Under the pieces are notes generated by a model. It searched no databases and was not told the origin of the DNA. It worked only from the letters and a program-made list of their open reading frames with translations. 64,000 nt of DNA from an uncultured Lachnospiraceae bacterium (GTDB lineage: Bacteria; Bacillota; Clostridia; Lachnospirales; Lachnospiraceae). How positions within the stretch are numbered: position 1 is the first letter of the stretch; each line of letters begins with the position of its first letter. Positions 17,419-27,116 of the stretch are shown in pieces. The position numbers were made by a program, and so were the translations under genes. Where the stretch lies: assembly GCA_902788035.1 (NCBI GenBank), contig CADAIL010000001.1, forward strand, positions 62,001 through 126,000, in the 5' to 3' direction.

Positions 17419-19695
17419 TTATTCTACTCCGCGGTTAAAATGACCTTTCGTATAGTTGGCGGTGAGGTTTTCCGGCTGCATGCCGTGATACGCGCGCTCA
17501 AATGAAAGGAGCACGTTCTCGGACTCAGCGTATGTTTCTGTCGTAAGTGAGATACGCCTCATAGTAAAACCTGCAGCATCGAGAAATTCCTTCTCGCTGA
17601 TAAGAGAAAGGATTTCGCTGTTATAGACAGTATTATAGCAGAAAATACAGTCATGTTTTACAGGAAAAACACGTTTTGTGCGGTCCCTTAGGTAAATGAT
17701 CCCGGGCCTGCCCGAACATTCAGTCAGATTTTTCCTGAGACACTGGACAGTGACCATGAGAGGGATCCTGCCGTATACAATAATCTCCGAGCCCGAGTTG
17801 TCCCGTCTTCTGAGTTCTTTTTTATTGAGCTCATAAGGCGCGGTGACTTCGATGAAACCGTTTTCTTCCGCCCACATAAGCGCTTCCGCGTTCCAGGTGT
17901 AAATGTCGGCATCGAGAATCGTCCGATTTGCGAAGCCAAGGTTACGCAGGTGGGAAGCGGTCTCGAAAGAACGGGCAAGAAAACAGGCGGTACCTTCGCT
18001 GACCAGTTCCTCAAGGTGCTGATAAAATGTGGGCATATAGCCCTGCCGTTCGATATATGGGAGCATGATACAGGGCTCAATTCCACGCTTTTGGCAGATG
18101 CTGATCAAAAGGCGGGCTCTTTGGATGTAATCATGTGCTCCTGTCTCCGGATCACAGCCGGCATCTGACGCTTCTTCGGGATTTTCTGCGGCAATGCTCC
18201 TGAGATCGTTATCTTCTTCAAGGAGTATCTCACTGATATAGATCCTCCTTACAAAGCTGTGGGAAACGGCTGCCGAAAACTGGTCTGCAGTCTCAACGGC
18301 GACAGCGTAGGAAATATTCGCCGGATTTTCTCTCTTAATGGGGATTACGTCAATACTTCGATTAAAAGCGGGCACTAAACGCTTTGATGACGTAAGGAGC
18401 TCATCTCTGACAGCGTCGAGCGCATGTCTTCTGAAAGAGTTAAGCGCTCCCATGGGAACAAATGAATCTTCGTCCGTATAGACATCGAGATCGGTGAATA
18501 CGAAATCCGTTCCTCCTGTCTTGCCCATCTGTGCGGCGAGGCGTTCTTTGCCGAGCGGCCGGCTGAGAGCCTCCTGCACTGCATCACCCTGCTCTGTGAG
18601 CGAAACCTTCGGGATCCGTCTGTCATCGGCTGTTTCCAGGGTCATGGTCAGCGGCTGGCCTTTGGAGACATAGAGAGTGCCGCGGAGCGGAACCTTTTTT
18701 TCATTTGAAACATATGCGTCATGCATGCGCTCGTACAGGGCGCTTCTTTCATGCTCCTCTTTCGTATTAAGGGTCCGGCGGGAAAAGGCCATCATGTCCT
18801 TTCCGTTGTGCTTTTTGAGATAACCGTCAGTAAAACCGTCCCGGTTGAACAATGTCATGAGACAGTCCCTGTCGGCTGTACTTACTCTGTAGGCTTTTCT
18901 GCCTGAATTCAGGTAGAGATCCAGATACTTTCTGTAAATGCTGACAACGCCGGCAGCGTACTCCGGCTGCTTCATCCTGCCTTCGATCTTCAATGATACG
19001 ACGCCGTGCTCGATCATATCCGGCAGCAGGTCGAGTGTGCACAGATCTTTTGGACTCAGCAGATCGGCTTTTCTGCCCTCTGCTTCGTACACAAGGCGGC
19101 AGGGCTGGGCGCACCTGCCTCTGTTGCCGCTCCTGCCTCCGATGAGGCTTGACGCAAGACACATTCCGCTCATGCATACGCACAGCGCTCCGTGTACAAA
19201 AGCTTCTACCTCAAGACCGCTTTCCCTGCTGATCGTAAAAAGCTCATTGAGGGACATTTCCCTGGCAGGTACGACGCGCGTTACTCCGTATTTTTTGAGT
19301 AACTTGGCGCTCTCAGGTCCGGTTACTGTCATCTGGGTGCTTGCGTGCAGGGGAAGATCAGGAAAGCACCTGTGCAGAAAGCGAAGAACACCGAAATCCT
19401 GTACAAGGACTGCGTCAACTCCCCTTGTATAATAAGGCAGCATGTAGTCGTAGAGATCTTCCATCTCACTGTCCTTAAGAAGTGTGTTGACAGTCATGTA
19501 TACTTTTACGCCGCGAAGATGCGCATAGTCAATTGCATGAAGAAGATCGTCCTCGCCCGGATTGGCGGCATATGCTCTGGCTCCGAACCTGCTGCCGCCT
19601 ATATAGACTGCGTCCGCCCCTGCTGCAATCACAGCTTTAAGACCTGTGACAGAGCCTGCCGGGGCTAAAAGCTCGATATTTCTGTTAGGTGTCAT
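17419..19695 (-). CDS. U32-family peptidase-like protein with DUF3656
   Basis: 758 residues. The N-terminal U32 domain opens ELLAPAGSVTGLKAVIAAGA and holds the cysteine cluster GRCAQPCRLVYE (about 190-202) with further upstream cysteines. These match the Fe-S type U32 proteins such as RlhA, which hydroxylates 23S rRNA, rather than a classical protease. The central DUF3656 part follows, and another Cys motif, CIFC, lies near the C-terminus. AGAGG precedes the ATG. The biochemical role is uncertain. Confidence 0.85.
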   Translation of the reverse strand: MTPNRNIELLAPAGSVTGLKAVIAAGADAVYIGGSRFGARAYAANPGEDDLLHAIDYAHLRGVKVYMTVNTLLKDSEMEDLYDYMLPYYTRGVDAVLVQDFGVLRFLHRCFPDLPLHASTQMTVTGPESAKLLKKYGVTRVVPAREMSLNELFTISRESGLEVEAFVHGALCVCMSGMCLASSLIGGRSGNRGRCAQPCRLVYEAEGRKADLLSPKDLCTLDLLPDMIEHGVVSLKIEGRMKQPEYAAGVVSIYRKYLDLYLNSGRKAYRVSTADRDCLMTLFNRDGFTDGYLKKHNGKDMMAFSRRTLNTKEEHERSALYERMHDAYVSNEKKVPLRGTLYVSKGQPLTMTLETADDRRIPKVSLTEQGDAVQEALSRPLGKERLAAQMGKTGGTDFVFTDLDVYTDEDSFVPMGALNSFRRHALDAVRDELLTSSKRLVPAFNRSIDVIPIKRENPANISYAVAVETADQFSAAVSHSFVRRIYISEILLEEDNDLRSIAAENPEEASDAGCDPETGAHDYIQRARLLISICQKRGIEPCIMLPYIERQGYMPTFYQHLEELVSEGTACFLARSFETASHLRNLGFANRTILDADIYTWNAEALMWAEENGFIEVTAPYELNKKELRRRDNSGSEIIVYGRIPLMVTVQCLRKNLTECSGRPGIIYLRDRTKRVFPVKHDCIFCYNTVYNSEILSLISEKEFLDAAGFTMRRISLTTETYAESENVLLSFERAYHGMQPENLTANYTKGHFNRGVE

Positions 19696-19780
19696 AAAAT
19701 CCTCTTAATTAACGGAAAAGGGCTGCCGCAGTGAAACGACGCCCCTTTACTTAATTATCATAGTTTTGCGGAATGCCTTA

Positions 19781-20134
19781 TCAGCGTTTTCCGTTCCGCT
19801 TCCCATCAACGGGAGCGGTCAGATCATCAAGGGTCATGGAGAGTTCCACGATCTGCTGTTTGAGATCGTAGATTTCACGATCCTTGTTCTGAAGATCTTC
19901 ATCCAGAAGCTCTGCCTGATGCTTGGCCTTAAAATAGTCGTCAGCGATATTGAGGGCAAGCAGCTGGGCTTTCATATCAGATGTCATGCGCTTCCAGCCT
20001 TTGATCTCTTCGAGTTCGCTGTTTTTATGGTTCAGGTATGACGCGACTCTCTGAAGATACTCTTCACTCTCGTATCCTGTGAGCCGGATGACTTTTCCTC
20101 CGATGACAACGGTCGCCGTATTCTTAGATGACAT
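19781..20134 (-). CDS. zapA: Cell division protein ZapA
   Basis: 117 residues. The N-terminal ZapA motif reads TATVVIGGKVIRLTGYESEEYLQRVASYL (seen here as VVIGGKVIRL then ESEEYLQRVA). After it come LALNIADDYFKA and a coiled coil (about 70-105). ZapA binds and bundles FtsZ filaments. It heads the operon leading into the U32, SEDS and PBP genes, consistent with a septation or envelope theme. Confidence 0.92.
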   Translation of the reverse strand: MSSKNTATVVIGGKVIRLTGYESEEYLQRVASYLNHKNSELEEIKGWKRMTSDMKAQLLALNIADDYFKAKHQAELLDEDLQNKDREIYDLKQQIVELSMTLDDLTAPVDGKRNGKR

Positions 20135-20171
20135 GACGGGGCCTCCATTTTCTTTATGAATTATTCTTATA

Positions 20172-20199
20172 TTATACTGTTTTTCGCTTAAATATCAAG
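20172..20199 (-). promoter_or_regulatory. Sigma-A type promoter of the zapA operon
   Basis: Minus strand: -35 TTGATA (20194-20199), 16-bp spacer, -10 TATAAT (20172-20177), about 40 bp before the zapA start. Confidence 0.7.
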
Positions 20200-20242
20200 T
20201 GCCATATCCCGGGCCCTGTCTTATCGGAAACTTTACGGTAAC

Positions 20243-20460
20243 AATTCAGACGGATCTCAGCGTAGTATTATAAGCCGGCGCTAACATCATCTTCATCGAA
20301 AAACGCAGGTCCTCCGCTTCGAGCTTAGAAGATGCATCCGCATCTTCTGATCTCTCAGGTCGGACCCGCAATGTTTTTCTCACGAAGATGAATGCTTTGC
20401 TGCCGGCAGCTGAACTGAAAGGACAGTCCGACTGAACTGAAAGGATAGTCCGTTTGAATT
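20243..20460 (+). repeat. Structured hairpin repeat, copy 2
   Basis: A 218-bp element filling most of the gap between the flippase gene and zapA. The left end is AATTCAGACGGATCT and the right end AGTCCGTTTGAATT. The right end is tandemly doubled (CAGTCCGACTGAAC at 20423). Stems: GCCGGC/GCCGGC outer, CATCTTC/GAAGATG and AAAAAC/GTTTTT conserved, GCAGGTCC/GGACCCGC, and apical AGAAGATGC/GCATCTTCT with loop ATCC. The right end is 1 bp from the flippase stop codon. Confidence 0.85.
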
Positions 20461-20461
20461 T

Positions 20462-21940
20462 TTACCTCTTACGGAACCTGGATCTAAGATCATTACAGAG
20501 CGTGGTAATGATCTCGCGCGTCAGCGGTTCGCCCGTGACAAGGAGGAAGCACCCGTAGACCGCAAAGAAAATGACCGCCGAAATAAGAAGCGTAACAAAG
20601 CTTCCCAGAGAAAGATTGATCACCCAGAAAGATGCGGCTGACGCCAGTATGATACCTGCGGTGATCTTCAGGTACTGAACAGTTTTAAATGACGGAGCGA
20701 CTTCGTTCCTCAGCGCTGCATACTGGATGATCAGCACGACCATCTCTGCGGCCAGCGTTCCTATCGCGGCGCCGGCGGAGGCCATTTTCGGTATGAGAAT
20801 AGCATTAAGGATGATATCCGTCACAGCCCCTCCGATCTCTGACCAGAGTACAACAGTTTCTTTTCCCATGGGGACAAGCATCTGTATGCCTGTTATATTT
20901 GTAATCCCAACAAAAAGAAGGGTGGGCATGATAATGCGCATGGGGACTACTGCGCCCTCATATGCGGAGTTCGAAAGAAAATAGATTCCCTGACGGGCAA
21001 ATATTATAAAATAAATCATCAGCGGACAGGCGATGAGAAAGACGAAATTCAGGGCTTTCCTGCTGATTCTCCGGAACTCTTCTATCTCTCCGTGTTCGAT
21101 ATAGTAGGAAGCTCTGGGAAGAAGGACCGTGCCCAGCGAGGTCACGATAGAGATGAGGATGGACTTTATTCTCACACTCGCGTTGTAGTAGCCGACATCC
21201 GTGTTCGTTGTCATGAAACCAAGCATGACAGTGTCGAGATGTGTATAGATCGTGGAAGCACAGGCCATTGCGAAGAAAATGGCGACAGGCTTCAGATGTC
21301 GCCTTAAATTGTATCCTCCGACCGGTCTCATATCAATGTACTTGTGCACGTTGATAAAATTAAGGATATTGGAGGCAGATGCTGCCAGAATCGTGATCCC
21401 GCCGTAGAGCACGTAATCTTTCTGCTCGTGGATCGTCATGAACATTGCGAAAAGGGCGATGAACTTGAAAATGATCGAACGAACAGTGATGTATGTGTAC
21501 TGCTCGAGCGCTTTGTAGATCCACTCCATACCTATTGAAGTCAGAATGATGTTAAGACTCACTAATAAATAGAGAGGTCGGTCATCCTGCAGTTTAGGAA
21601 CAGTCAGAAGAGCCGCAAAAAGAACGACGTATGTAACTGCGCACGTGATCAGGTTGATCATGAGAAGTTCATGCGCTGTGCGGGTGAGAAGTTTTTTGTC
21701 GTCACGCACCTGAGCACAGACACGTACACCGTATGTAGGGATACCGAGCTGGGCAAATATGTTAAAGTAAGATATCAGGGATGTTGCAAATGCAACTCTG
21801 CCGGTACCGACAGGCAGAAGTATCCCGGATACGTGTCTGAACGTGATCAGAGGGAAAATAAAGGAGGACATCGTGAGTATCGCATTCATGACAAAGTTAA
21901 TTCTTATTGAGTTAACTCTCTTCGGCCGTCTTTCTGACAT
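20462..21940 (-). CDS. Polysaccharide flippase (Wzx/MATE-like)
   Basis: About 492 residues with 12-14 hydrophobic segments. The N-terminal NSIRINFVMNAILTMSSFIFPLITF (in part: NFVMNAILTMSSFIFPL) and GIPTYGVRVCA resemble oligosaccharide flippases of the Wzx family, which move undecaprenyl-linked repeat units across the membrane. The ATG at 21940 is chosen because AGGAGG lies 8 bp upstream; an earlier in-frame ATG lies upstream of that site. It follows a GT4 gene and closes the glycan cluster. Confidence 0.88.
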   Translation of the reverse strand: MSERRPKRVNSIRINFVMNAILTMSSFIFPLITFRHVSGILLPVGTGRVAFATSLISYFNIFAQLGIPTYGVRVCAQVRDDKKLLTRTAHELLMINLITCAVTYVVLFAALLTVPKLQDDRPLYLLVSLNIILTSIGMEWIYKALEQYTYITVRSIIFKFIALFAMFMTIHEQKDYVLYGGITILAASASNILNFINVHKYIDMRPVGGYNLRRHLKPVAIFFAMACASTIYTHLDTVMLGFMTTNTDVGYYNASVRIKSILISIVTSLGTVLLPRASYYIEHGEIEEFRRISRKALNFVFLIACPLMIYFIIFARQGIYFLSNSAYEGAVVPMRIIMPTLLFVGITNITGIQMLVPMGKETVVLWSEIGGAVTDIILNAILIPKMASAGAAIGTLAAEMVVLIIQYAALRNEVAPSFKTVQYLKITAGIILASAASFWVINLSLGSFVTLLISAVIFFAVYGCFLLVTGEPLTREIITTLCNDLRSRFRKR

Positions 21941-21975
21941 GCTTTCGTCCTCCTTTCTTAAGTATTTCATCTATC

Positions 21976-23148
21976 TCACCGGGAAGCTGGCCCCTCTCCG
22001 ATAAGTGCCTCTATTTTACTGTAATCTGCCGAAAAATCAATAGTTTCGCCAGCCATGTGCTCCCTCATTTTAATGCCCATGGACGGATCTTTCCTGAACT
22101 CATTTATTCTGTCCGCGATTTTCATCGGATCTGCCTCTGTCAGCATTCCGTTCAGACCGTCCGAGATCTGTTCCCTGATGCAGGGCATATCAGGAGCCAA
22201 TATGGGTACACAGAGAGCTCTGGCCTCAATCAGCGTGACGGGATATCCCTCGAACCGCGAGGTCAGCGCGAAGAGATCGCATGCTTTAAGATACGGGTAG
22301 GGATTTTGACGGATGCCGAGAAGTATAAAAGAGTCACTGAGTCCCTTCGCGCGGATCATCACGCTGAGTTTCTTTCTCTCACGGCCGTCTCCGATTACAT
22401 ACCACTTGAATGGGATTCCTCGCTTTTTGAGTAACTCAGCAGCCCTGATCGCGATATCGATGCCCTTCTGGTACTCCAGCCTCGCAATGGTAAGAATTCT
22501 GAATTCACCGGTAAAATCTGAAATGTCAGCTATCTCCCCGGACTTCCTTCGGATCTCATCCGCATCAATGAAATTGTGGAGTATTTCCATGCGATCGCGC
22601 TTTTCGGGAAACATCGAAGCGAGTTTGTCATAGACGGCGTCCGATACACAGTAAAACCTGTCATAATAATCGAGATAAGAGACTACATATTTCAGCCAGT
22701 GGATGCTTGAGTCGTGAAAGAGCAAGGCCTTTTTCGCGGCTTTTACACGGACTGCGGTGTAAGCGGTCGGAAATTTTCCGTAACCGTGAAATTCCACCGC
22801 CAGGTCATAATTTCCCGGCAGTCCCCCTGTTTTAGAGATAAGGAAGGGGGTGAATCTTTTTTTGCCGATACATATTTTGAATATTTTGCAAATGCACTTC
22901 ACCGGAAAAGCGAACGGTCTCCCGTCAATAACCCGTCCCATCATACGGTCAAGAAAAATGCTCTTTTTCATTGGGATCGTAAGGATCCGGACTCCATCAG
23001 GAACTCTGTCCATGAGAGGTCCTCGCTTCTGCGACAGAAGAAGGGTCACTTTGTGACCTTCTGATAGAAGTTTTTTTATGAAAGCAATCTGGGCGATTTC
23101 CGTTCCGCCCATATCCATTCTCACACCGGAAACAAGAATATTTGCCAT
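21976..23148 (-). CDS. Glycosyltransferase family 4
   Basis: About 390 residues, GT-B fold. The N-terminal NILVSGVRMDMGGTEIAQ holds the acceptor-side Gly-rich loop. The C-terminal donor-site pattern includes ARLEYQKGIDIAIRA and the EX7E-type motif FEGYPVTLIEARAL. The start at 23148 follows GGAG with 7 bp spacing; the upstream ATG is in front of it. It probably adds a hexose during capsule or wall-glycan assembly, with the flippase next to it. Confidence 0.88.
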   Translation of the reverse strand: MANILVSGVRMDMGGTEIAQIAFIKKLLSEGHKVTLLLSQKRGPLMDRVPDGVRILTIPMKKSIFLDRMMGRVIDGRPFAFPVKCICKIFKICIGKKRFTPFLISKTGGLPGNYDLAVEFHGYGKFPTAYTAVRVKAAKKALLFHDSSIHWLKYVVSYLDYYDRFYCVSDAVYDKLASMFPEKRDRMEILHNFIDADEIRRKSGEIADISDFTGEFRILTIARLEYQKGIDIAIRAAELLKKRGIPFKWYVIGDGRERKKLSVMIRAKGLSDSFILLGIRQNPYPYLKACDLFALTSRFEGYPVTLIEARALCVPILAPDMPCIREQISDGLNGMLTEADPMKIADRINEFRKDPSMGIKMREHMAGETIDFSADYSKIEALIGEGPASR

Positions 23149-23240
23149 GCTGGGTCTCCTCAACGTATTTTATCAGAAATTCTATTCGATTGTCCTGATC
23201 CGCCTGTGGCATGTTCAGCGGGAGAATCCCCGCTATGTTA

Positions 23241-23277
23241 AAAAATGGAATGACCGCAATGCAGTCATTCCATTTTT
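23241..23277. terminator. Strong bidirectional terminator
   Basis: 14-bp perfect arms AAAAATGGAATGAC/GTCATTCCATTTTT around a 9-nt loop. On the minus strand it lies about 60 bp after the stop of the Ig-like protein gene and separates it from the GT4-flippase pair. Confidence 0.9.
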
Positions 23278-23334
23278 ATAGCACAGACACGACAGAACAG
23301 GTAATACTCACTCCTCCATCTGCTCGATTCTCGC

Positions 23335-24858
23335 TTATTCAACGATGACAGTCAGTTTGGCTCTGTTCGACCGGTTGCCTGCGGAATCATAGCAGAAATA
23401 TGTGAGTTCATATGTACCGGGGACCTTTGCGTCAAATTCTCCGAGACCATCAACTGAAATATCACGGTAGAGTCTGTCTTTGTCATCGGCGTCATCTTCA
23501 ATGCGCTCGACAAAGGCCAGCGCATTGAAACTGTCTCCGGCTTTAATCGCAATTCCGTAAGTGGTCAGATACAGTCTGGGCGCTGCCTCCGGGAGCTCAG
23601 CTATTGCGTCTTCCGCAGCTTTCATGTTGACTGATGAAAGGTAAGAAACATAATTCGGATCTTCCGGGCTAAGTTCCTCTGAATCGTCTGCGTCAGTAAT
23701 CTGACTGTCTGAGTGGAAAATCTCGCCTTCTTCGTTGATCGCCATGCTGACTGATATCTGGCTTTCAACTGCAGCATTGCTGTCCGTATTTGCGGCAGCT
23801 CTGCTTTCCTCATCGACTTTGGACTCTGTCGTTGATTCTGCCTTGGAAGCCGTTTCCTCCGTACTTGCGGCAGGTGTCCCGGACAGCAGACTCGTAAGAT
23901 TCGAGGAGTACTTGCGAATCATAATAAAAATGGCCGCAACGACAAGTAGTGCGATGAACAGTGCGATAATGACTGTAATTTTGCTGCCGCCCCTGCGTTC
24001 TTCCTGATATCCCTTATATGAGGGATCCGGGGACTTTGCGTACCTTGATTCACCTGATGACTGGGAAGTATGTGTGGTTTCCTCAAATGAAGACGGCGCT
24101 GTTTCGAACGGAGGAACTTCAAAAAAGGTCTCTGCCGGCGAAGCTGCATGGGATGCGGCTTCCTTTGGGACTTCATAGGATGCCGCTGTCTTTGGAACTT
24201 CATAAGACGGCGCTTCCTTTGCGACCTCATAGGATACCGCTGCCTGTGAAGCTTTATCAGCCGATGCCGTTTTAGCCAGAGCCTTCCTGAGTGCTTCCTC
24301 GGAAGGCATTGATTTAACCGTCGGAGAAAGTTTTGTGAAATTCGAAGTATGACCGGAATGTACGCTTGTAAACGGCTGATTAAGATTAAAGCTGTAGAGA
24401 TTCTCTGCCAGAAAACGTACAATGGCTTTTTCCCGCCGGAGCCTTTGCTGCCTTTGCTCCTCCTGGATTCTTAACTGTCTCTGTTGTTCTTCCTGGATAT
24501 TTAGCTGCCGCTGCTGTTCTTCCCGGAGCCTTTGCTGTCTCTGCTGCTCCTCCCGGAACTGCTGACGGCGGGCTTCTTCTGCTCTCTGTCTCTGTTCTTC
24601 GGCAAGCTTCTGCCTTCTTACTGTTTCCTCACCGTCATCAGCGCGTGAGACAAGTGCCTGATCGAGGTCGGTGAACAGTTCATCTCCCGGGAGTTTTCTG
24701 CCTGATTCCTCAGGTTTTATTTCAGACGCAAATACATCCCCGATTTCGGCAGGGTCTCTGGTCTGCGAGGTTTGATCAGAATACTCTCCGTTTATATAGG
24801 CGCTCAGCTTGCTGCTGAGATCACTAATCATAAAGCGATCGTTGGGATCGTTTGACAT
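23335..24858 (-). CDS. Membrane protein with Gln/Arg coiled coil, SYEV repeats and extracellular Ig-like domain
   Basis: About 507 residues. Residues about 80-145 are a Glu/Gln/Arg-rich charged helix of repeated EEQQRQ units. Residues about 210-245 repeat SYEV(A/P)K(E/T)A three times. One membrane segment, ITVIIALFIALLVVAAIFIMI, lies near 300. A Ser/Thr/Glu-rich linker then leads to a C-terminal Ig-like domain with GTYELTYFCYDSAGNRSN, typical of bacterial surface Ig folds. By charge the N-terminus is cytoplasmic. GGAGG is 5 bp before the ATG at 24858. Function unknown; it sits inside the glycan cluster but as its own unit. Confidence 0.7.
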   Translation of the reverse strand: MSNDPNDRFMISDLSSKLSAYINGEYSDQTSQTRDPAEIGDVFASEIKPEESGRKLPGDELFTDLDQALVSRADDGEETVRRQKLAEEQRQRAEEARRQQFREEQQRQQRLREEQQRQLNIQEEQQRQLRIQEEQRQQRLRREKAIVRFLAENLYSFNLNQPFTSVHSGHTSNFTKLSPTVKSMPSEEALRKALAKTASADKASQAAVSYEVAKEAPSYEVPKTAASYEVPKEAASHAASPAETFFEVPPFETAPSSFEETTHTSQSSGESRYAKSPDPSYKGYQEERRGGSKITVIIALFIALLVVAAIFIMIRKYSSNLTSLLSGTPAASTEETASKAESTTESKVDEESRAAANTDSNAAVESQISVSMAINEEGEIFHSDSQITDADDSEELSPEDPNYVSYLSSVNMKAAEDAIAELPEAAPRLYLTTYGIAIKAGDSFNALAFVERIEDDADDKDRLYRDISVDGLGEFDAKVPGTYELTYFCYDSAGNRSNRAKLTVIVE

Positions 24859-24963
24859 GATTACCTCCAAAAGTACTGAATTTCTGTGTCTTTGAATTGT
24901 ATGTATAAGAATATGTACCTGTACACTATTTTAACACAATTTACCAATAATAAAAGCGCTGAT

Positions 24964-26025
24964 TTATACGCCGGCAGAGTCAATTGCTGCTTTTACAGCT
25001 TCTTTAAGGAAATATCCGTCCCTGACCTGCCGCATTAACGGATAGAGATTTGAACTGTATGACTGATAATCCTCCTCGGTGACATTTCCGAGTTTTTCCG
25101 GTATCTCTTCCAGGGAGGATACGGTGAAGCCGATATGCCGTTCTTTAATGAATCCGGCCAGAGCAGCTTCACTCCATATAATGACCGGTATTCCGGCTGA
25201 TATATAAAGAGAAACTTTATGCGGATCATTGAACCTCATATAATTTCCCATATTGCCGGCACATGTATCGGACCGTGGACCGTCCCATACAAGACCGAAA
25301 GAAGAATTCAGCAGATCAGGCAGAATGTCTGCGTCAAATGAACCGTGATATATCACGTTGGACCCTGCTGTACCCTGCTCATAATTTACTCCGTAGAGGT
25401 TCAATGACATATCGTCCGGCAGCAAATCAATGAGACCTTTTATATAACCGCTCTTATCCGGAGAAAGATTTCCTGCTATACAGATGCTCTTTTTGTCAGA
25501 TATGTCTGTTTTAGGCAAAGTGCCTGTCGGAACCAGATAATCGAAGATACCGAGACATATGAGCTTGCTGCGATCAACGTTATGTTCCCTTTCAAGGAAA
25601 TCCGCCATGTTGCGGTTGTGAACTATGATCGCGTCAGCAGCCCCCAGCATTTCTCTATCCCGAAAAGCCAGATCGGGATTTTCCGGAAACGCGTGGCGGA
25701 TCATCTCGAGGTCATGTATCAGAAAAACAAGCCGCAGCTTTCTGAGCGCCTTCACTTTCCGGAGCAGATCCACATAATCTCGCTTCATTCTGTACATCGG
25801 ATATTGGATAAAGAGGAAAGAACCCATAGGAAGGGTCAGGAGTCTTGAAAGTTGGCCTAAATGCCGCAGTTTCTTCTTTATGCTCTGCGAATTGCCGGAA
25901 CTGTAGATTGGAAGCGGTGTCATGCCCAGCTGCATGAATATGACCTCTGCGTCCAAAACAGCCTTGCTGCCTGCGTGGTTGGACCTTGCTTCGTCACGGT
26001 GAAGAAAAAAAAGACTGTGCTCCAA
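24964..26025 (-). CDS. Gtf3-like sugar transferase
   Basis: 353 residues. The C-terminal half holds FGLVWDGPRSDTCAGN followed by NDPHKVSLYISAGIPVIIW, the pattern of Gtf3/galactofuranosyltransferase-like enzymes that extend glycans on surface proteins or wall polymers. The middle holds FLIHDLEMIRH, matching the same family. No signal peptide or membrane segment. It ends the LicD-GT4-LicD-GT2 run, 23 bp after the GT2 gene. Donor and acceptor sugars are not predictable. Confidence 0.78.
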   Translation of the reverse strand: MEHSLFFLHRDEARSNHAGSKAVLDAEVIFMQLGMTPLPIYSSGNSQSIKKKLRHLGQLSRLLTLPMGSFLFIQYPMYRMKRDYVDLLRKVKALRKLRLVFLIHDLEMIRHAFPENPDLAFRDREMLGAADAIIVHNRNMADFLEREHNVDRSKLICLGIFDYLVPTGTLPKTDISDKKSICIAGNLSPDKSGYIKGLIDLLPDDMSLNLYGVNYEQGTAGSNVIYHGSFDADILPDLLNSSFGLVWDGPRSDTCAGNMGNYMRFNDPHKVSLYISAGIPVIIWSEAALAGFIKERHIGFTVSSLEEIPEKLGNVTEEDYQSYSSNLYPLMRQVRDGYFLKEAVKAAIDSAGV

Positions 26026-26048
26026 AATGATCCTCCCGTAATATGAAA

Positions 26049-27116
26049 TCAGCCTTGAACGAGGCGTTTAAGCCGGTTCTTCTTCTGTAAAAAGTCAGCA
26101 TATTTCTCCGCAGTCTTAAATGCGGGAGTCAGTCGGCCTTCCCTGAGACTTTCCATCATTTTCAAGTAACAGATATTTTCGTCGATCGAGACAATAGAAA
26201 GGCTTCCGCTGCGGCAGTGCGCAAACAGTTTTCCGAGTTTTTGTTCTATGAGAAATGATCGAATCTCTTTGAGCGCTTCATTCTTATCTGTTCTCAGAGA
26301 AGCTCCGATTACTATACTGCGGAGGATGATATCAATGACTTTCACCTCTGCTGCCCTGCACAGCTCATCCGGAAGATCCGGAATCATACATAATAGCTTT
26401 TTGGCGGATGCCAGACGTTTCGTTACGCCTTGGAGATCCTGTCTGCTTGAGACAGTAGATTCGCCGGGTCTGTAGTAGTAGACTGCCTCGTCCGCGCAGC
26501 GGATCACCTTCGCGCTGAGGGCAGACTTCATTGAGAAAATGAAATCCTCTCCGATAGCCAGATCTGTGTCAAAATAAATGCCGTTATCCACGAGGAACTG
26601 CCTGCGGAAAGCTTTTGCGAAGACACAGTAGGTAACGATCGGCTGCCAGGTGAAATCTAATTCACCGAAGAAAGCGGGCGCGTCCAGCATGGCTCTCATA
26701 TAGGTCATTTTATCCGGATCAGATACCCGTCCGCTCATGTGTTTTGTTTTATTTCTCAGATAATTGGCAGTTACCATATCCGGCATATCGACGCAGGTCT
26801 CCTCGAAAGCACTAAGCGCTCCGGGCAGCAGACAGTCGTCGGCGTCGACGAATATGATGTACTCTCCCTGCGCTTCGCGAAGTCCGATATTCCTTGCGGA
26901 GGAAACGCCTACCGCGTCGGTCACAATCACGCGAATGTTGGAATGGCATTCTCTGGCCAACAGACAGACGTCCTCACTCTCGTCATTCGAACCGTTGACG
27001 ACAAAAATGATCTCAAAATCTGCCACATCCTGATTGTAAATACTGTCGATGCAGTCATTCAGGTATTTTTCCGCATTATGGACGGGAATAACGATGCTAA
27101 ATTTCATAGGGTCCAA
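26049..27116 (-). CDS. Glycosyltransferase family 2
   Basis: 355 residues, GT-A fold. The N-terminal SIVIPVHNAEKYLNDCI is the nucleotide-binding start, with the DxD motif in FVDADDCLLPGAL (about 90-102) and NIGLREAQGEYI just before it. AGGAG is 6 bp before a TTG at 27116, whereas the ATG three codons on is too far, so TTG is taken as start. It overlaps the upstream licD stop by about 20 bp, so the two are translationally coupled. Confidence 0.88.
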   Translation of the reverse strand: MDPMKFSIVIPVHNAEKYLNDCIDSIYNQDVADFEIIFVVNGSNDESEDVCLLARECHSNIRVIVTDAVGVSSARNIGLREAQGEYIIFVDADDCLLPGALSAFEETCVDMPDMVTANYLRNKTKHMSGRVSDPDKMTYMRAMLDAPAFFGELDFTWQPIVTYCVFAKAFRRQFLVDNGIYFDTDLAIGEDFIFSMKSALSAKVIRCADEAVYYYRPGESTVSSRQDLQGVTKRLASAKKLLCMIPDLPDELCRAAEVKVIDIILRSIVIGASLRTDKNEALKEIRSFLIEQKLGKLFAHCRSGSLSIVSIDENICYLKMMESLREGRLTPAFKTAEKYADFLQKKNRLKRLVQG

